From contig BQJG01000038.1 of assembly GCA_021604585.1 (NCBI GenBank), forward strand, positions 1-33,034: DNA of 33,034 bases. The letters are read 5' to 3'. The notes under the pieces were generated by a model, which was given only the letters and a program-made list of their open reading frames with translations, was not told the DNA's origin and made no database searches. Below are positions 8,109 through 23,100 of the stretch, piece after piece (the stretch's first letter is position 1; every line of letters begins with the position of its first letter). The position numbers and the translations under genes were made by a program. Source of the stretch: Hyphococcus sp. (lineage in GTDB: Bacteria > Pseudomonadota > Alphaproteobacteria > Caulobacterales > Parvularculaceae).

Positions 8109-8722
8109 TTGAGACGAGCCTCCAGGCCTTCGACGGCCGCTTTAGTGAGGACCAGCTTGTCCTTACGCAGAATGTCATAAACATTCGCGCCGATGACAGG
8201 CAGCATGTCGATGCCGGCCAGGTTGCGCGCAGCCAAGCCGAAATTTTCGTCAATTGACGCATCGACGATCAGTGCGTTGGAGATGTTCAGCTTCATGAAC
8301 GCCGCGATCACGTTTTTGGTTTTTGCATCGGCCAGTTTCGCCTCGTCGATAATGATCAACGAACCGTCTGCGAGCTTGGAAGACAGCGCATGCTTCATGG
8401 CCAGACGGCGAACTTTCTTCGGAAGGTCGATGGCATGGCTGCGAACGCGAGGTCCGTGCGCCTTGCCGCCGCCGCGAAACTGAGGCGCTGCACGGTTACC
8501 GTGACGTGCGCCGCCGCCGCCTTTTTGACGGCCGAATTTCTTCGACGTCGCTTTGACTTCGCCGCGCTCTTTGGTTTTGTGCGTGCCTTGCTGGCGCTTG
8601 GCTAATTGATAGACAACGCAGCGGTGCAGAATATCCGCACGCGGCTCAAGACCAAAAATGTCTTCATCAAGATCGATGGACCCGGCCTTCTTATTGTCGA
8701 TGCTGAGGACGTCGGTTTTCAT
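8105..8722 (-). CDS. rplD: 50S ribosomal protein L4
   Basis: A 205-residue L4. It has a globular domain and a long loop that reaches the exit tunnel; in E. coli it also regulates the S10 operon by attenuation. The loop region is GRQKGGGGARHGNRAAPQFR, followed by GGGKAHGPRVRSHAIDLPKK. It overlaps rplC by one base and rplW by four. The gap before rpsJ is too short (96 bases) for an E. coli-like S10 leader, so L4 control of that kind is unlikely here. Confidence 0.97.
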   Translation of the reverse strand: MKTDVLSIDNKKAGSIDLDEDIFGLEPRADILHRCVVYQLAKRQQGTHKTKERGEVKATSKKFGRQKGGGGARHGNRAAPQFRGGGKAHGPRVRSHAIDLPKKVRRLAMKHALSSKLADGSLIIIDEAKLADAKTKNVIAAFMKLNISNALIVDASIDENFGLAARNLAGIDMLPVIGANVYDILRKDKLVLTKAAVEGLEARLK

Positions 8723-9462
8723 TATTCGCCCCCTTCTTTCTTCGCTTCTTCAGCGACTTCATTGCCAGCTTGTTGAGCCGGCGCTTTTGCCGATTTAAGA
8801 CCCGCCGGCATTGGAACACCTTCTGGCGCTGCGCGCTTGACGGCGTCTTTAATCAAAACCCAGCCGCCTTTAGGGCCCGGCACAGCGCCTTTGATCAGGA
8901 TCAGACCGCGATCAGCATCGGTGCGAACAACTTCGAGATTTTGGGTCGTGATGCGTGTATTGCCCATCTGACCGGCCATCTTTTTGCCTTTGAAGACCTT
9001 GCCAGGATCCTGACATTGTCCCGTCGAACCATGCGAACGGTGCGAAATAGAAACACCGTGCGAGGCGCGAAGGCCGCCAAAGTTCCAGCGCTTCATGGCG
9101 CCCGCAAAGCCTTTACCGATTGACGTTCCCGTCACATCGACTTTTTGGCCAGGCAAGAAATGCTCGGCGGAAAGCTCAGCGCCCACTTCAACGAGATTTT
9201 CCTCGGAGACGCGGAACTCAACCAGCTTCGCCTTCGGGTCAACATTGGCCTGCGCAAAGTAACCGCGCTCCGCCTTGTTGACGCGCTTTGCTTTCTTGGC
9301 GCCCGCGCCAAGCTGCAATGCGGTGTAGCCGTTCTTTTCCACAGTGCGCTGACCAACGACCTGACAGGCCTCCATCTGCATCACTGTTACAGGAAGGTGT
9401 TCGCCTTCCACGTTGAAGATACGGGTCATGCCCATCTTCTTTGCAATTAGTCCCGTGCGCAT
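8722..9462 (-). CDS. rplC: 50S ribosomal protein L3, with C-terminal extension
   Basis: A 246-residue L3, an assembly initiator whose loop reaches the peptidyl transferase centre. The start MRTGLIAKKMGMTRIFNVEG and the motif GKGFAGAMKRWNFGGLRASH are diagnostic. GSTGQCQDPGKVFKGKKMAG contains the Gln methylated in E. coli. The protein is longer than the roughly 210 residues of E. coli L3 because of a charged Ala/Glu/Lys tail from about residue 212, a feature I expect in alphaproteobacteria. It is 12 bases after rpsJ. Confidence 0.97.
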   Translation of the reverse strand: MRTGLIAKKMGMTRIFNVEGEHLPVTVMQMEACQVVGQRTVEKNGYTALQLGAGAKKAKRVNKAERGYFAQANVDPKAKLVEFRVSEENLVEVGAELSAEHFLPGQKVDVTGTSIGKGFAGAMKRWNFGGLRASHGVSISHRSHGSTGQCQDPGKVFKGKKMAGQMGNTRITTQNLEVVRTDADRGLILIKGAVPGPKGGWVLIKDAVKRAAPEGVPMPAGLKSAKAPAQQAGNEVAEEAKKEGGE

Positions 9463-9474
9463 TTCAAATGCTCC

Positions 9475-9786
9475 TTAAGCGCCCAGCTTGATTTCGACAT
9501 CGACGCCAGCCGAGAGGTCGAGCTTCATAAGCGCGTCCACCGTTTGCGGCGTCGGATCGACGATATCGAGCATGCGCTTATGGGTGCGCATTTCGAATTG
9601 CTCGCGGCTCTTCTTATCGATGTGCGGCGAACGGTTCACCGTGTAACGCTCGATGCGCGTCGGCAGCGGAATTGGTCCGCGCACATTCGCGCCCGTGCGC
9701 TTCGCCGTATTCACGATTTCCAACGTCGAAGCGTCGAGTACGCGATGATCAAACGCCTTGAGCCTGATGCGGATGTTCTGTTGCAT
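9475..9786 (-). CDS. rpsJ: 30S ribosomal protein S10 (NusE)
   Basis: A 103-residue S10, which acts in the small-subunit head and, as NusE, couples ribosomes and antitermination complexes through NusG and NusB. It begins MQQNIRIRLKAFDHRVLDAS, close to the invariant family start; the in-frame upstream extension lies in the tuf-rpsJ hairpin region and was rejected. The motif VRGPIPLPTRIERYTVNRSP is intact. It heads the S10 gene set, 96 bases after tuf. Confidence 0.98.
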   Translation of the reverse strand: MQQNIRIRLKAFDHRVLDASTLEIVNTAKRTGANVRGPIPLPTRIERYTVNRSPHIDKKSREQFEMRTHKRMLDIVDPTPQTVDALMKLDLSAGVDVEIKLGA

Positions 9787-9839
9787 GGTTCTACGCTTCG
9801 CTTTTTGAAAATTTCTGCTTCTAGTTTCTTGAGTCGAAA

Positions 9840-9868
9840 GCGCGGATCGGCAAAGCGCCGATCCGCGC
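9840..9868 (-). terminator. Hairpin between tuf and rpsJ (partial terminator or processing site)
   Basis: A perfect 12-bp inverted repeat, GCGCGGATCGGC with its complement, and a five-base loop. On the minus strand it is followed only by TTTCG, so the U tract is poor. It may reduce read-through from tuf into the S10 genes or act as an RNase site or 3'-end stabiliser for tuf mRNA. Confidence 0.5.
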
Positions 9869-9882
9869 AATCAATTTACTTG

Positions 9883-11058
9883 CTACTCGACGATTTTCGC
9901 GACGATGCCCGCGCCAACCGTACGACCGCCTTCACGGATAGCGAAGCGAAGCTTCTCTTCCATCGCGATCGGCACGATCAGTTCAACGTTCACTTCCACG
10001 TTGTCGCCCGGCATGACCATTTCAACGCCTTCTTTGAGCGTGACAACGCCGGTCACATCGGTCGTGCGGAAGTAAAACTGCGGACGGTAATTGGTGAAGA
10101 ATGGCGTGTGACGGCCACCTTCTTCTTTGGTGAGGATATAAGCCTCAGCAACGAATTTTTTGTGCGGGGTAACCGAGCCCGGCTTGCAGAGAACTTGGCC
10201 GCGCTCAACGCCGTCACGTTCAATACCGCGCAGAAGAACGCCAACGTTGTCGCCAGCTTCGCCGCGATCAAGCAACTTGCGGAACATTTCAACGCCCGTG
10301 CAAGTCGTTTTCTTGGTGTCCTTGATGCCGATGATTTCGAGTTCGTCGCCAACGTTGACAACGCCGCGCTCAACACGGCCAGTCACAACGGTGCCGCGAC
10401 CGGAGATCGAGAACACGTCTTCGATCGGCAGCAGGAACGGCTGGTCAACCGGACGCTCTGGCGTCGGGATGTAGCTGTCGACGGCTTCGATCAGCGCTTT
10501 GATGGAATTCTCGCCGATTTCCGGGTCGCGGCCTTCAAGCGCCGCAAGCGCCGAGCCTTTGATGATCGGAATATCGTCGCCCGGGAAGTCGTATGAAGAA
10601 AGAAGTTCGCGAACTTCCATTTCAACGAGCTCGAGAAGCTCTTCGTCGTCAACCTGGTCGACTTTGTTGAGGTAAACAACGATTGCCGGAACGCCAACCT
10701 GACGCGCAAGCAGGATGTGCTCACGAGTCTGCGGCATTGGGCCGTCAGCTGCGTTCACAACTAGGATCGCGCCATCCATCTGCGCCGCACCGGTGATCAT
10801 GTTCTTCACATAGTCGGCGTGGCCTGGGCAGTCGACGTGTGCGTAGTGACGAGCCGGAGATTCATATTCGACGTGCGCCGTTGAGATCGTGATGCCGCGC
10901 GCTTTTTCTTCCGGCGCTGCGTCGATCTGATCGTACGCTTTGAAGTCGCCGTAATATTTGGTGATCGCAGCCGTCAGGGTCGTTTTACCATGGTCGACGT
11001 GACCAATGGTGCCAACGTTGGCATGCGGTTTGTTGCGTTCAAATTTTGCTTTCGACAT
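9883..11058 (-). CDS. tuf: Elongation factor Tu
   Basis: A 391-residue EF-Tu, the GTPase that brings aminoacyl-tRNA to the ribosomal A site. The G domain has the P-loop GHVDHGKT at residues 19-26, the switch II motif DCPGH at 76-80 and NKVD at 131-134. Domains 2 and 3 follow (GRGTVVTGRVERGVVNVGDE; FRTTDVTGVVTLKEGVEMVM). The TAHVEYES stretch before DCPGH is typical of alphaproteobacteria. The SD (GGAGAGA) is good. It lies 85 bases after fusA; a second tuf copy elsewhere is common in this class but cannot be judged here. Confidence 0.99.
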   Translation of the reverse strand: MSKAKFERNKPHANVGTIGHVDHGKTTLTAAITKYYGDFKAYDQIDAAPEEKARGITISTAHVEYESPARHYAHVDCPGHADYVKNMITGAAQMDGAILVVNAADGPMPQTREHILLARQVGVPAIVVYLNKVDQVDDEELLELVEMEVRELLSSYDFPGDDIPIIKGSALAALEGRDPEIGENSIKALIEAVDSYIPTPERPVDQPFLLPIEDVFSISGRGTVVTGRVERGVVNVGDELEIIGIKDTKKTTCTGVEMFRKLLDRGEAGDNVGVLLRGIERDGVERGQVLCKPGSVTPHKKFVAEAYILTKEEGGRHTPFFTNYRPQFYFRTTDVTGVVTLKEGVEMVMPGDNVEVNVELIVPIAMEEKLRFAIREGGRTVGAGIVAKIVE

Positions 11059-11143
11059 TTCACTTCTCTCCGTCTTCTTTGACGTCCGTCGTTAAACTCA
11101 ATCGCCCGGTCGTTTGTTCTGGCGGGCGCCTTTTGGTGGTCGG

Positions 11144-13222
<2,079 letters not shown>

Positions 13223-13252
13223 GACAGCGAGCCCTTACTCTGTAAAATTCCG

Positions 13253-13723
13253 TTACCAGCGATAATGCGAAAAGGCGCGGTTGGCTTCGGCCATCCGGTG
13301 CGTATCTTCACGCTTTTTGACAGCCGAACCGCGGTTTTGCGCGGCGTCCATCAGTTCATTCGAAAGCTTATCGACCATGGTCGTCTCGTTGCGCGAACGT
13401 GCAGCAGAGATGATCCAGCGCATGGCCAGCGCAATTTTGCGATCAGGGCGGACCTCAACCGGAACCTGGTAGGTCGCGCCGCCAACCCGGCGTGAACGAA
13501 CCTCGATCGACGGCGTTACATTCTCGAGCGCTTCCTTGAACAGATCCACTGGCGGGCGGCGAAGCTTCTGCTCGATGCGCTCAAAGGCGCCGTAGACGAT
13601 TTTTTCGGCCGCCGGCTTTTTGCCATCGACCATGATGTAATTCATGAATTTCGAAACGGTCTTATCGCCGAACTTCGGGTCCGGATGAACAACACGTTTC
13701 TCTGCGCGGTGACGACGTGACAT
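13253..13723 (-). CDS. rpsG: 30S ribosomal protein S7
   Basis: A 156-residue S7, a primary 16S rRNA binder that organises the head, and in E. coli the translational repressor of the str operon. It starts MSRRHRAEKRVVHPDPKFGD and contains PSIEVRSRRVGGATYQVPVE and the end EDTHRMAEANRAFSHYRW. It follows rpsL by only 11 bases; in E. coli the S7 target is in a roughly 100-base rpsL-rpsG spacer, which is absent here. Confidence 0.98.
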   Translation of the reverse strand: MSRRHRAEKRVVHPDPKFGDKTVSKFMNYIMVDGKKPAAEKIVYGAFERIEQKLRRPPVDLFKEALENVTPSIEVRSRRVGGATYQVPVEVRPDRKIALAMRWIISAARSRNETTMVDKLSNELMDAAQNRGSAVKKREDTHRMAEANRAFSHYRW

Positions 13724-13734
13724 CTGCTCTATCC

Positions 13735-14106
13735 TTACTTCGGACGCTTCGCGCCGTATTTCGAACGGCGCTGCTTGCGGTCCTTGACGCCCTGGGTGTC
13801 GAGAACGCCGCGAATAATGTGATAGCGAACGCCGGGAAGGTCTTTCACGCGGCCGCCGCGGATCAGAACAACCGAGTGCTCCTGCAGGTTGTGGCCTTCA
13901 CCCGGAATGTAGCCGATAACTTCGTGCCCGTTGGTCAAGCGGATCTTCGCGACCTTACGCAGCGCCGAGTTCGGCTTTTTTGGCGTCGTTGTGTAAACGC
14001 GCGTGCAAACGCCGCGCTTTTGCGGGTTTCCATCGAGCGCCGGCACTTTGTTAATGGTGCGCTTTGGCTTCCGCGGTTTGCGGATAAGTTGTTGTATCGT
14101 CGGCAT
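13735..14106 (-). CDS. rpsL: 30S ribosomal protein S12
   Basis: A 123-residue S12 of the decoding centre. It begins MPTIQQLIRKPRKPKRTINK and has the accuracy loop TTPKKPNSALRK, with Lys43 and Lys44 (counting Met) intact, and RGGRVKDLPGVRYHIIRG with the second resistance-site Lys intact. The sequence therefore shows no classic streptomycin-resistance substitution. It is the first gene of the str operon, behind a strong promoter at 14323-14351 and a leader of about 210 bases. Confidence 0.99.
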   Translation of the reverse strand: MPTIQQLIRKPRKPKRTINKVPALDGNPQKRGVCTRVYTTTPKKPNSALRKVAKIRLTNGHEVIGYIPGEGHNLQEHSVVLIRGGRVKDLPGVRYHIIRGVLDTQGVKDRKQRRSKYGAKRPK

Positions 14107-14316
14107 CCGTGTCTCCGGCCTTCGCTTGATGCGGGCGCTGACCCTAAATCGTTCGGGCCTTTAAATCCTCGGGGCCATGGATGGAATTATCCATGACGCA
14201 AACGAGCGGAGCCCCGTCAGGCGGAACGCCGCTCAAAAAATCTAACTGTCATCAACTAAAAGCGGCTGCGTTTCAGGCTCTTTCTTGCGAAAGAACTGAC
14301 GGCCAGCCATTCAGCG
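14107..14316 (-). other. Long 5' leader of the str operon
   Basis: About 210 bases with no gene. It contains two small hairpins: ATGGAT/ATCCAT at about 14177-14194, and GGCGGAACGCC-type pairing near 14220. I do not recognise a known leader family. The rest of the divergent interval (14352-14551) holds no gene and no convincing plus-strand promoter. Confidence 0.45.
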
Positions 14317-14322
14317 GCGCGA

Positions 14323-14351
14323 GACATAACTGTGGGAGTCGGACGGGTCAA
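14323..14351 (-). promoter_or_regulatory. Sigma-70-type promoter of the str operon
   Basis: On the minus strand TTGACC (14346-14351) and TATGTC (14323-14328) are separated by exactly 17 bases. Transcription would start near 14316, leaving about 210 bases of leader before rpsL. This is the best match to a housekeeping promoter in the divergent rpsL/glycosyltransferase interval. Confidence 0.65.
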
Positions 14352-14551
14352 TACGTTGTAAAGAAAATAACGGTGTCTTTTCGCTGTTTTTTAGTAGCGA
14401 AAGCATACACATGATGGCGCTTGACCTGCGTACCATCACCATCGCCGGAAAGCGCTGTAAAATCAACACTGGCCATAGTAGGCGGAAATCCACTATTGCG
14501 CCGCCATAACGGCTCTATTCCGCCATTCCGGAGCCGTGAGGGGAGATAAAA

Positions 14552-15733
14552 TTGCGTATCGCCATCGTCCAGTATGGGGTCCTCCATTCCGTCTTCGACC
14601 AATTGCGGGCGGGGGGGAAGGAAACTTACTACGCCCAGCGATATTCTGTTAATTTTGTCGCTGATCTGGCTGAAAGGCATGAATTTGTCGGCGTGTGCGG
14701 CGTATTGGACGAAACACCCAGCGAATCTCAACTCACTCCAAATCTGCAGTCGGTGTGCATTCCCCGACTTAATGGCGCCGTGAATGCGCCCGAAATTATC
14801 GCTCAGCTGGAGAAATGGCGGCCTGACCGGTTAATTCTGCAAGCTCCCGACCGGACGATCCTCAAATGGGCCCTCGCCCAAGGCATCGACACCCTTCCCC
14901 TTTTGGCTGACAGTTTTGAGCAGAAATCACTCCGCAATCGATTCCGGGCCTTTCGTCTGGCCCGGCTCTTGTCTCATCGGGACATTCGGGCGGTTGGCAA
15001 TCACAACATCCCTTCCTGCCTGTCGTTGAAGCGGATCGGGGTCAGCGCAGACAAGGTTTACCCTTGGGATTGGCCGCATGAATTGCGCCCGGAAGCACAC
15101 ATGCCCAAACGCCTCGATAAAGACCGGATTCGGCTCGTTTTTGTGGGCTCCCTCACCGCTGCCAAGGGCGTTGGCGATTGTATTGAGGCGGCCCGGACCC
15201 TGAAGAATGACGGGCTCAAATTTGAGATGACGCTCGCGGGAGGCGGAGATTTTAGCGAGCAAGCGCAAACGATGATTCGCGAATACAGCCTTTCAGAGCA
15301 GGTTCATCTTGCCGGCCGATTGCCGCATGACGACATTGTCGATTTGCTGGCAAGCGCGACACTCTCCATGGCCCCCAGCTGGCACGATTATCCCGAGGGG
15401 CTACCTATGACGATCTATGAGGCCCTCGCGACCCGAACTCCGCTCGCGCTCTCCGATCACCCGATGTTCCAGCTCTATTTTCGCGATACGCTGGCGACAC
15501 GCATGGCTCGGGAGAAGAATCCCGCCGCCCTTGCCGCCGCGATTAAAGCGCTGATCGCCGAGCCTGAAACATATGCCGAAGCTTCGGAAGCAACCGGCGC
15601 GTTATGGAATAAAATCAAATGCGACCTCACATGGGGGGCGCTCATAAATGCATGGCTCGGTGAGAATGGCGCCAGCTTGTATGATATTCGCCATGAGAAC
15701 CTGCACGCCCGGCTCGCCGGCCTTGACGCCTGA
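14552..15733 (+). CDS. Glycosyltransferase, GT4-like (GT-B fold)
   Basis: A 393-residue retaining-type glycosyltransferase. The C-terminal nucleotide-sugar domain is clear: FVGSLTAAKGVGDCIEAART near residue 190, then DDIVDLLASATLSMAPSWHD and the E-x7-E motif EGLPMTIYE with ALATRTPLALSDHP. The N-terminal acceptor half is divergent. Neither donor nor acceptor can be told from sequence; a role in cell-surface polysaccharide is the default guess. The start codon is TTG (14552), supported by GAGGGGAG six bases upstream. It is the only plus-strand gene among the ribosomal blocks, alone between rpsL and rpoC, with no other glycan genes nearby. Confidence 0.88.
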   Translation: MRIAIVQYGVLHSVFDQLRAGGKETYYAQRYSVNFVADLAERHEFVGVCGVLDETPSESQLTPNLQSVCIPRLNGAVNAPEIIAQLEKWRPDRLILQAPDRTILKWALAQGIDTLPLLADSFEQKSLRNRFRAFRLARLLSHRDIRAVGNHNIPSCLSLKRIGVSADKVYPWDWPHELRPEAHMPKRLDKDRIRLVFVGSLTAAKGVGDCIEAARTLKNDGLKFEMTLAGGGDFSEQAQTMIREYSLSEQVHLAGRLPHDDIVDLLASATLSMAPSWHDYPEGLPMTIYEALATRTPLALSDHPMFQLYFRDTLATRMAREKNPAALAAAIKALIAEPETYAEASEATGALWNKIKCDLTWGALINAWLGENGASLYDIRHENLHARLAGLDA

Positions 15734-15742
15734 CCAGACACA

Positions 15743-15771
15743 AAAACGGCGGCCCCGAAGGCCGCCGTTTT
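15743..15771. terminator. Bidirectional intrinsic terminator between the glycosyltransferase and rpoC
   Basis: A 12-bp stem AAAACGGCGGCC/GGCCGCCGTTTT with loop CCGAA. A T run follows on plus, and an A run precedes, so it serves minus as well. It can end both the convergent glycosyltransferase mRNA and the rplJL-rpoBC mRNA. Confidence 0.9.
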
Positions 15772-15795
15772 CTTCGATAGGTTCTCAGCTGCTGA

Positions 15796-20031
<4,236 letters not shown>

Positions 20032-20106
20032 GGGCGCCTCTTACATTCGGAGCGGATGATCAGTCCGCAATTCATTCGATTTAGTGGAACAGGTGTGCAA
20101 AACGCA

Positions 20107-23100
20107 TCACCCGTTCTGAAGCTCGACATTAAGGCCGAGCGAACGCATTTCCTTGACGAGCACGTTGAAGCTTTCGGGAATGCCCGCTTCGAAGCTGTCG
20201 TCGCCGCGGACGATGGCTTCGTAAACTTTCGTGCGGCCGGCGACATCGTCCGACTTCACAGTGAGCATTTCCTGCAGCGTGTACGCCGCGCCATAAGCTT
20301 CGAGCGCCCAGACTTCCATTTCGCCGAAACGCTGGCCGCCGAACTGGGCTTTGCCGCCCAAAGGCTGCTGCGTGACGAGCGAGTATGGTCCAATCGAACG
20401 CGCGTGGATTTTGTCGTCGACCAAGTGGTGCAACTTCAACAGATATTTGTAGCCCACCGTCACCTGACGCTTGAACGTCTCGCCGGTGCGGCCATCAAAC
20501 AGTGTGACCTGACCAGACTCTTTAAGTCCGGCCTTTTGCAGCATCTCGACAATTTCCTTTTCGCGCGCGCCGTCGAAAACCGGCGTTGCGATCGGAACAC
20601 CGCGCACGAGATTGCCGCCGAGTTCTTTCAGCTCTTCGTTGGAACGCGGCAGAACCTGATCTTCGCCATAGACGTCTTTCAGCTTGGCGATCAGGTCTTC
20701 ACGAGTGGCCTCGTTGTTTTCCCATTGCTCGAGCAATTCATCGATCTGGCGGCCAAGTCCGCGGCAAGCCCAGCCAAGGTGCGTTTCAAGAATCTGACCG
20801 ACGTTCATGCGCGATGGAACGCCGAGCGGATTGAGCACAATGTCAACCGCCGTGCCGTCCGCGAGGAACGGCATGTCTTCCATCGGCGCAATCTTGGAGA
20901 TCACGCCCTTGTTGCCGTGACGGCCGGCCATCTTGTCGCCTGGCTGAAGCTTGCGCTTCACGGCAACGAAGACTTTGACCATCTTCATCACGCCCGGCGG
21001 CAGCTCGTCGCCGCGCTTCAGTTTGTCGACCTTGTCTTCAAAGCGGGCTTCGAGGCGCGCCTTGGACTCATCGAACTGCTTTTTAATGGCTTCAATCTCG
21101 GCCATGACTTTGTCGTCAGCGACGCCGATCTTCCACCATTGGCCTTTAGAAAGCTGGTTCTCGAGCACTTCCTCGGTAACCTTGCCTTTATCGAAGCCTT
21201 TGGGGCCGGACACAGCGTCTTTGCCCAACAAAAGTGGCTTCATACGGCCATAAACGTTACGCTCTAGGATCGCGAGTTCGTCGTCGCGGTCCTTAGCAAG
21301 ACGCTCGACTTCTTCGCGCTCGATGGCGATGGCGCGCTCGTCCTTGTCAACGCCGTGACGGTTAAAGACGCGGACCTCAACCACCGTACCGGCAACACCC
21401 GGCGGCAGTTTCAGCGACGTGTCGCGAACGTCCGAGGCTTTTTCACCGAAGATGGCGCGCAGGAGCTTTTCTTCCGGCGTCATCGGGCTTTCGCCTTTCG
21501 GCGTGATCTTGCCGACAAGAATGTCGCCAGGATGCACTTCGGCGCCGATAGCAACAATGCCCGCTTCGTCAAGATTGCGAAGCGCTTCTTCCGAGACGTT
21601 CGGAATATCCCGGGTGATCTCTTCCGGCCCGAGTTTGGTGTCGCGCGCCATCACTTCGAATTCTTCGAGGTGGATGGAGGTGAACACGTCATCGCGCACG
21701 ATGCGTTCGGAAATGAGAATTGAGTCCTCAAAGTTGTAGCCGTTCCACGGCATGAACGCGACCAGCACGTTCTTGCCGAGCGCGAGTTCGCCGAGATCCG
21801 TCGACGGGCCGTCGGCGATGATATCGCCTTCACGGACCTGATCGCCGATCTTCACCAGCGGACGCTGGTTGATACAGGTGTTCTGGTTCGAGCGCTGGAA
21901 CTTGCGCAGGTTGAAGATGTCGACGCCCGGCTTGGTTGGGTCTTTTTCTTCGGTTGCGCGGACAACGATGCGCTGTGCGTCAACCTGTTCGACAATGCCC
22001 GGACGGCGGGCAGAGACCGCCGCGCCGGAATCACGCGCCACAATCGCTTCCATGCCGGTGCCGACAAACGGCGCTTCGGCCTGCAACAACGGCACAGCCT
22101 GACGCTGCATATTCGAGCCCATGAGCGCGCGGTTGGCGTCGTCATTTTCAAGAAACGGGATCAGCGCCGCGGCAACCGAAACCAGCTGCTTCGGCGAAAC
22201 GTCGATATAGGCGACGTCTTCACGCGGAACGAGAGTCGCATCACCGCCGACGCGGCAGTTGACGAACTCGTTCATCAGCTTGCCAGAGTCACTAACCTCA
22301 GCGTTCGCCTGAGCAATCGCAAAGCGCTGCTCTTCCATGGCGGACAGATAGACAACGTCGTCCGTCACCTTGCCGTCAGCGACACGGCGGTAAGGGCTTT
22401 CGATAAAGCCGTATTTGTTGACCTGCGCATGCGTCGCCAGCGAGTTGATCAGCCCGATATTCGGGCCTTCCGGCGTTTCAATCGGACAGATGCGGCCGTA
22501 ATGGGTCGGATGAACGTCGCGAACTTCAAAGCCTGCGCGTTCGCGCGTCAGACCGCCCGGCCCAAGCGCGGAAAGGCGGCGCTTGTGAGTGATCTCAGAC
22601 AACGGATTGGTCTGGTCCATAAACTGCGACAGCTGTGAAGAGCCGAAGAATTCACGAACAGCAGCGGCTGCTGGTTTCGCATTGATCAGATCATGCGGCA
22701 TCAGCGTGTCGAGCTCGGCGGACGACATGCGCTCTTTAATGGCGCGCTCCATGCGCAACAGGCCGATGCGATACTGATTTTCCATCAGCTCGCCGACCGA
22801 ACGCACCCGCCGATTGCCGAGATTGTCGATGTCGTCAATGTCGCCACGCCCATCGCGCAAATTCACCAGCGTCTTAAGGACAGAAAGGATGTCCTCCTTA
22901 CGCAGCGTGCGGAGCGTGTCCTCAGTTTCAAAGCCGAGGCGGATGTTCATTTTCACCCGGCCGACCGACGAGAGGTCATAGCGCTCAGGATCGAAGAACA
23001 GCGAGTAGAACAGGCCTTCAGCCGTTTCGAGTGTCGGCGGCTCGCCCGGACGCATGACGCGATAAATATCGATCAGCGCCATCTCGCGATTGCGGTTTTT

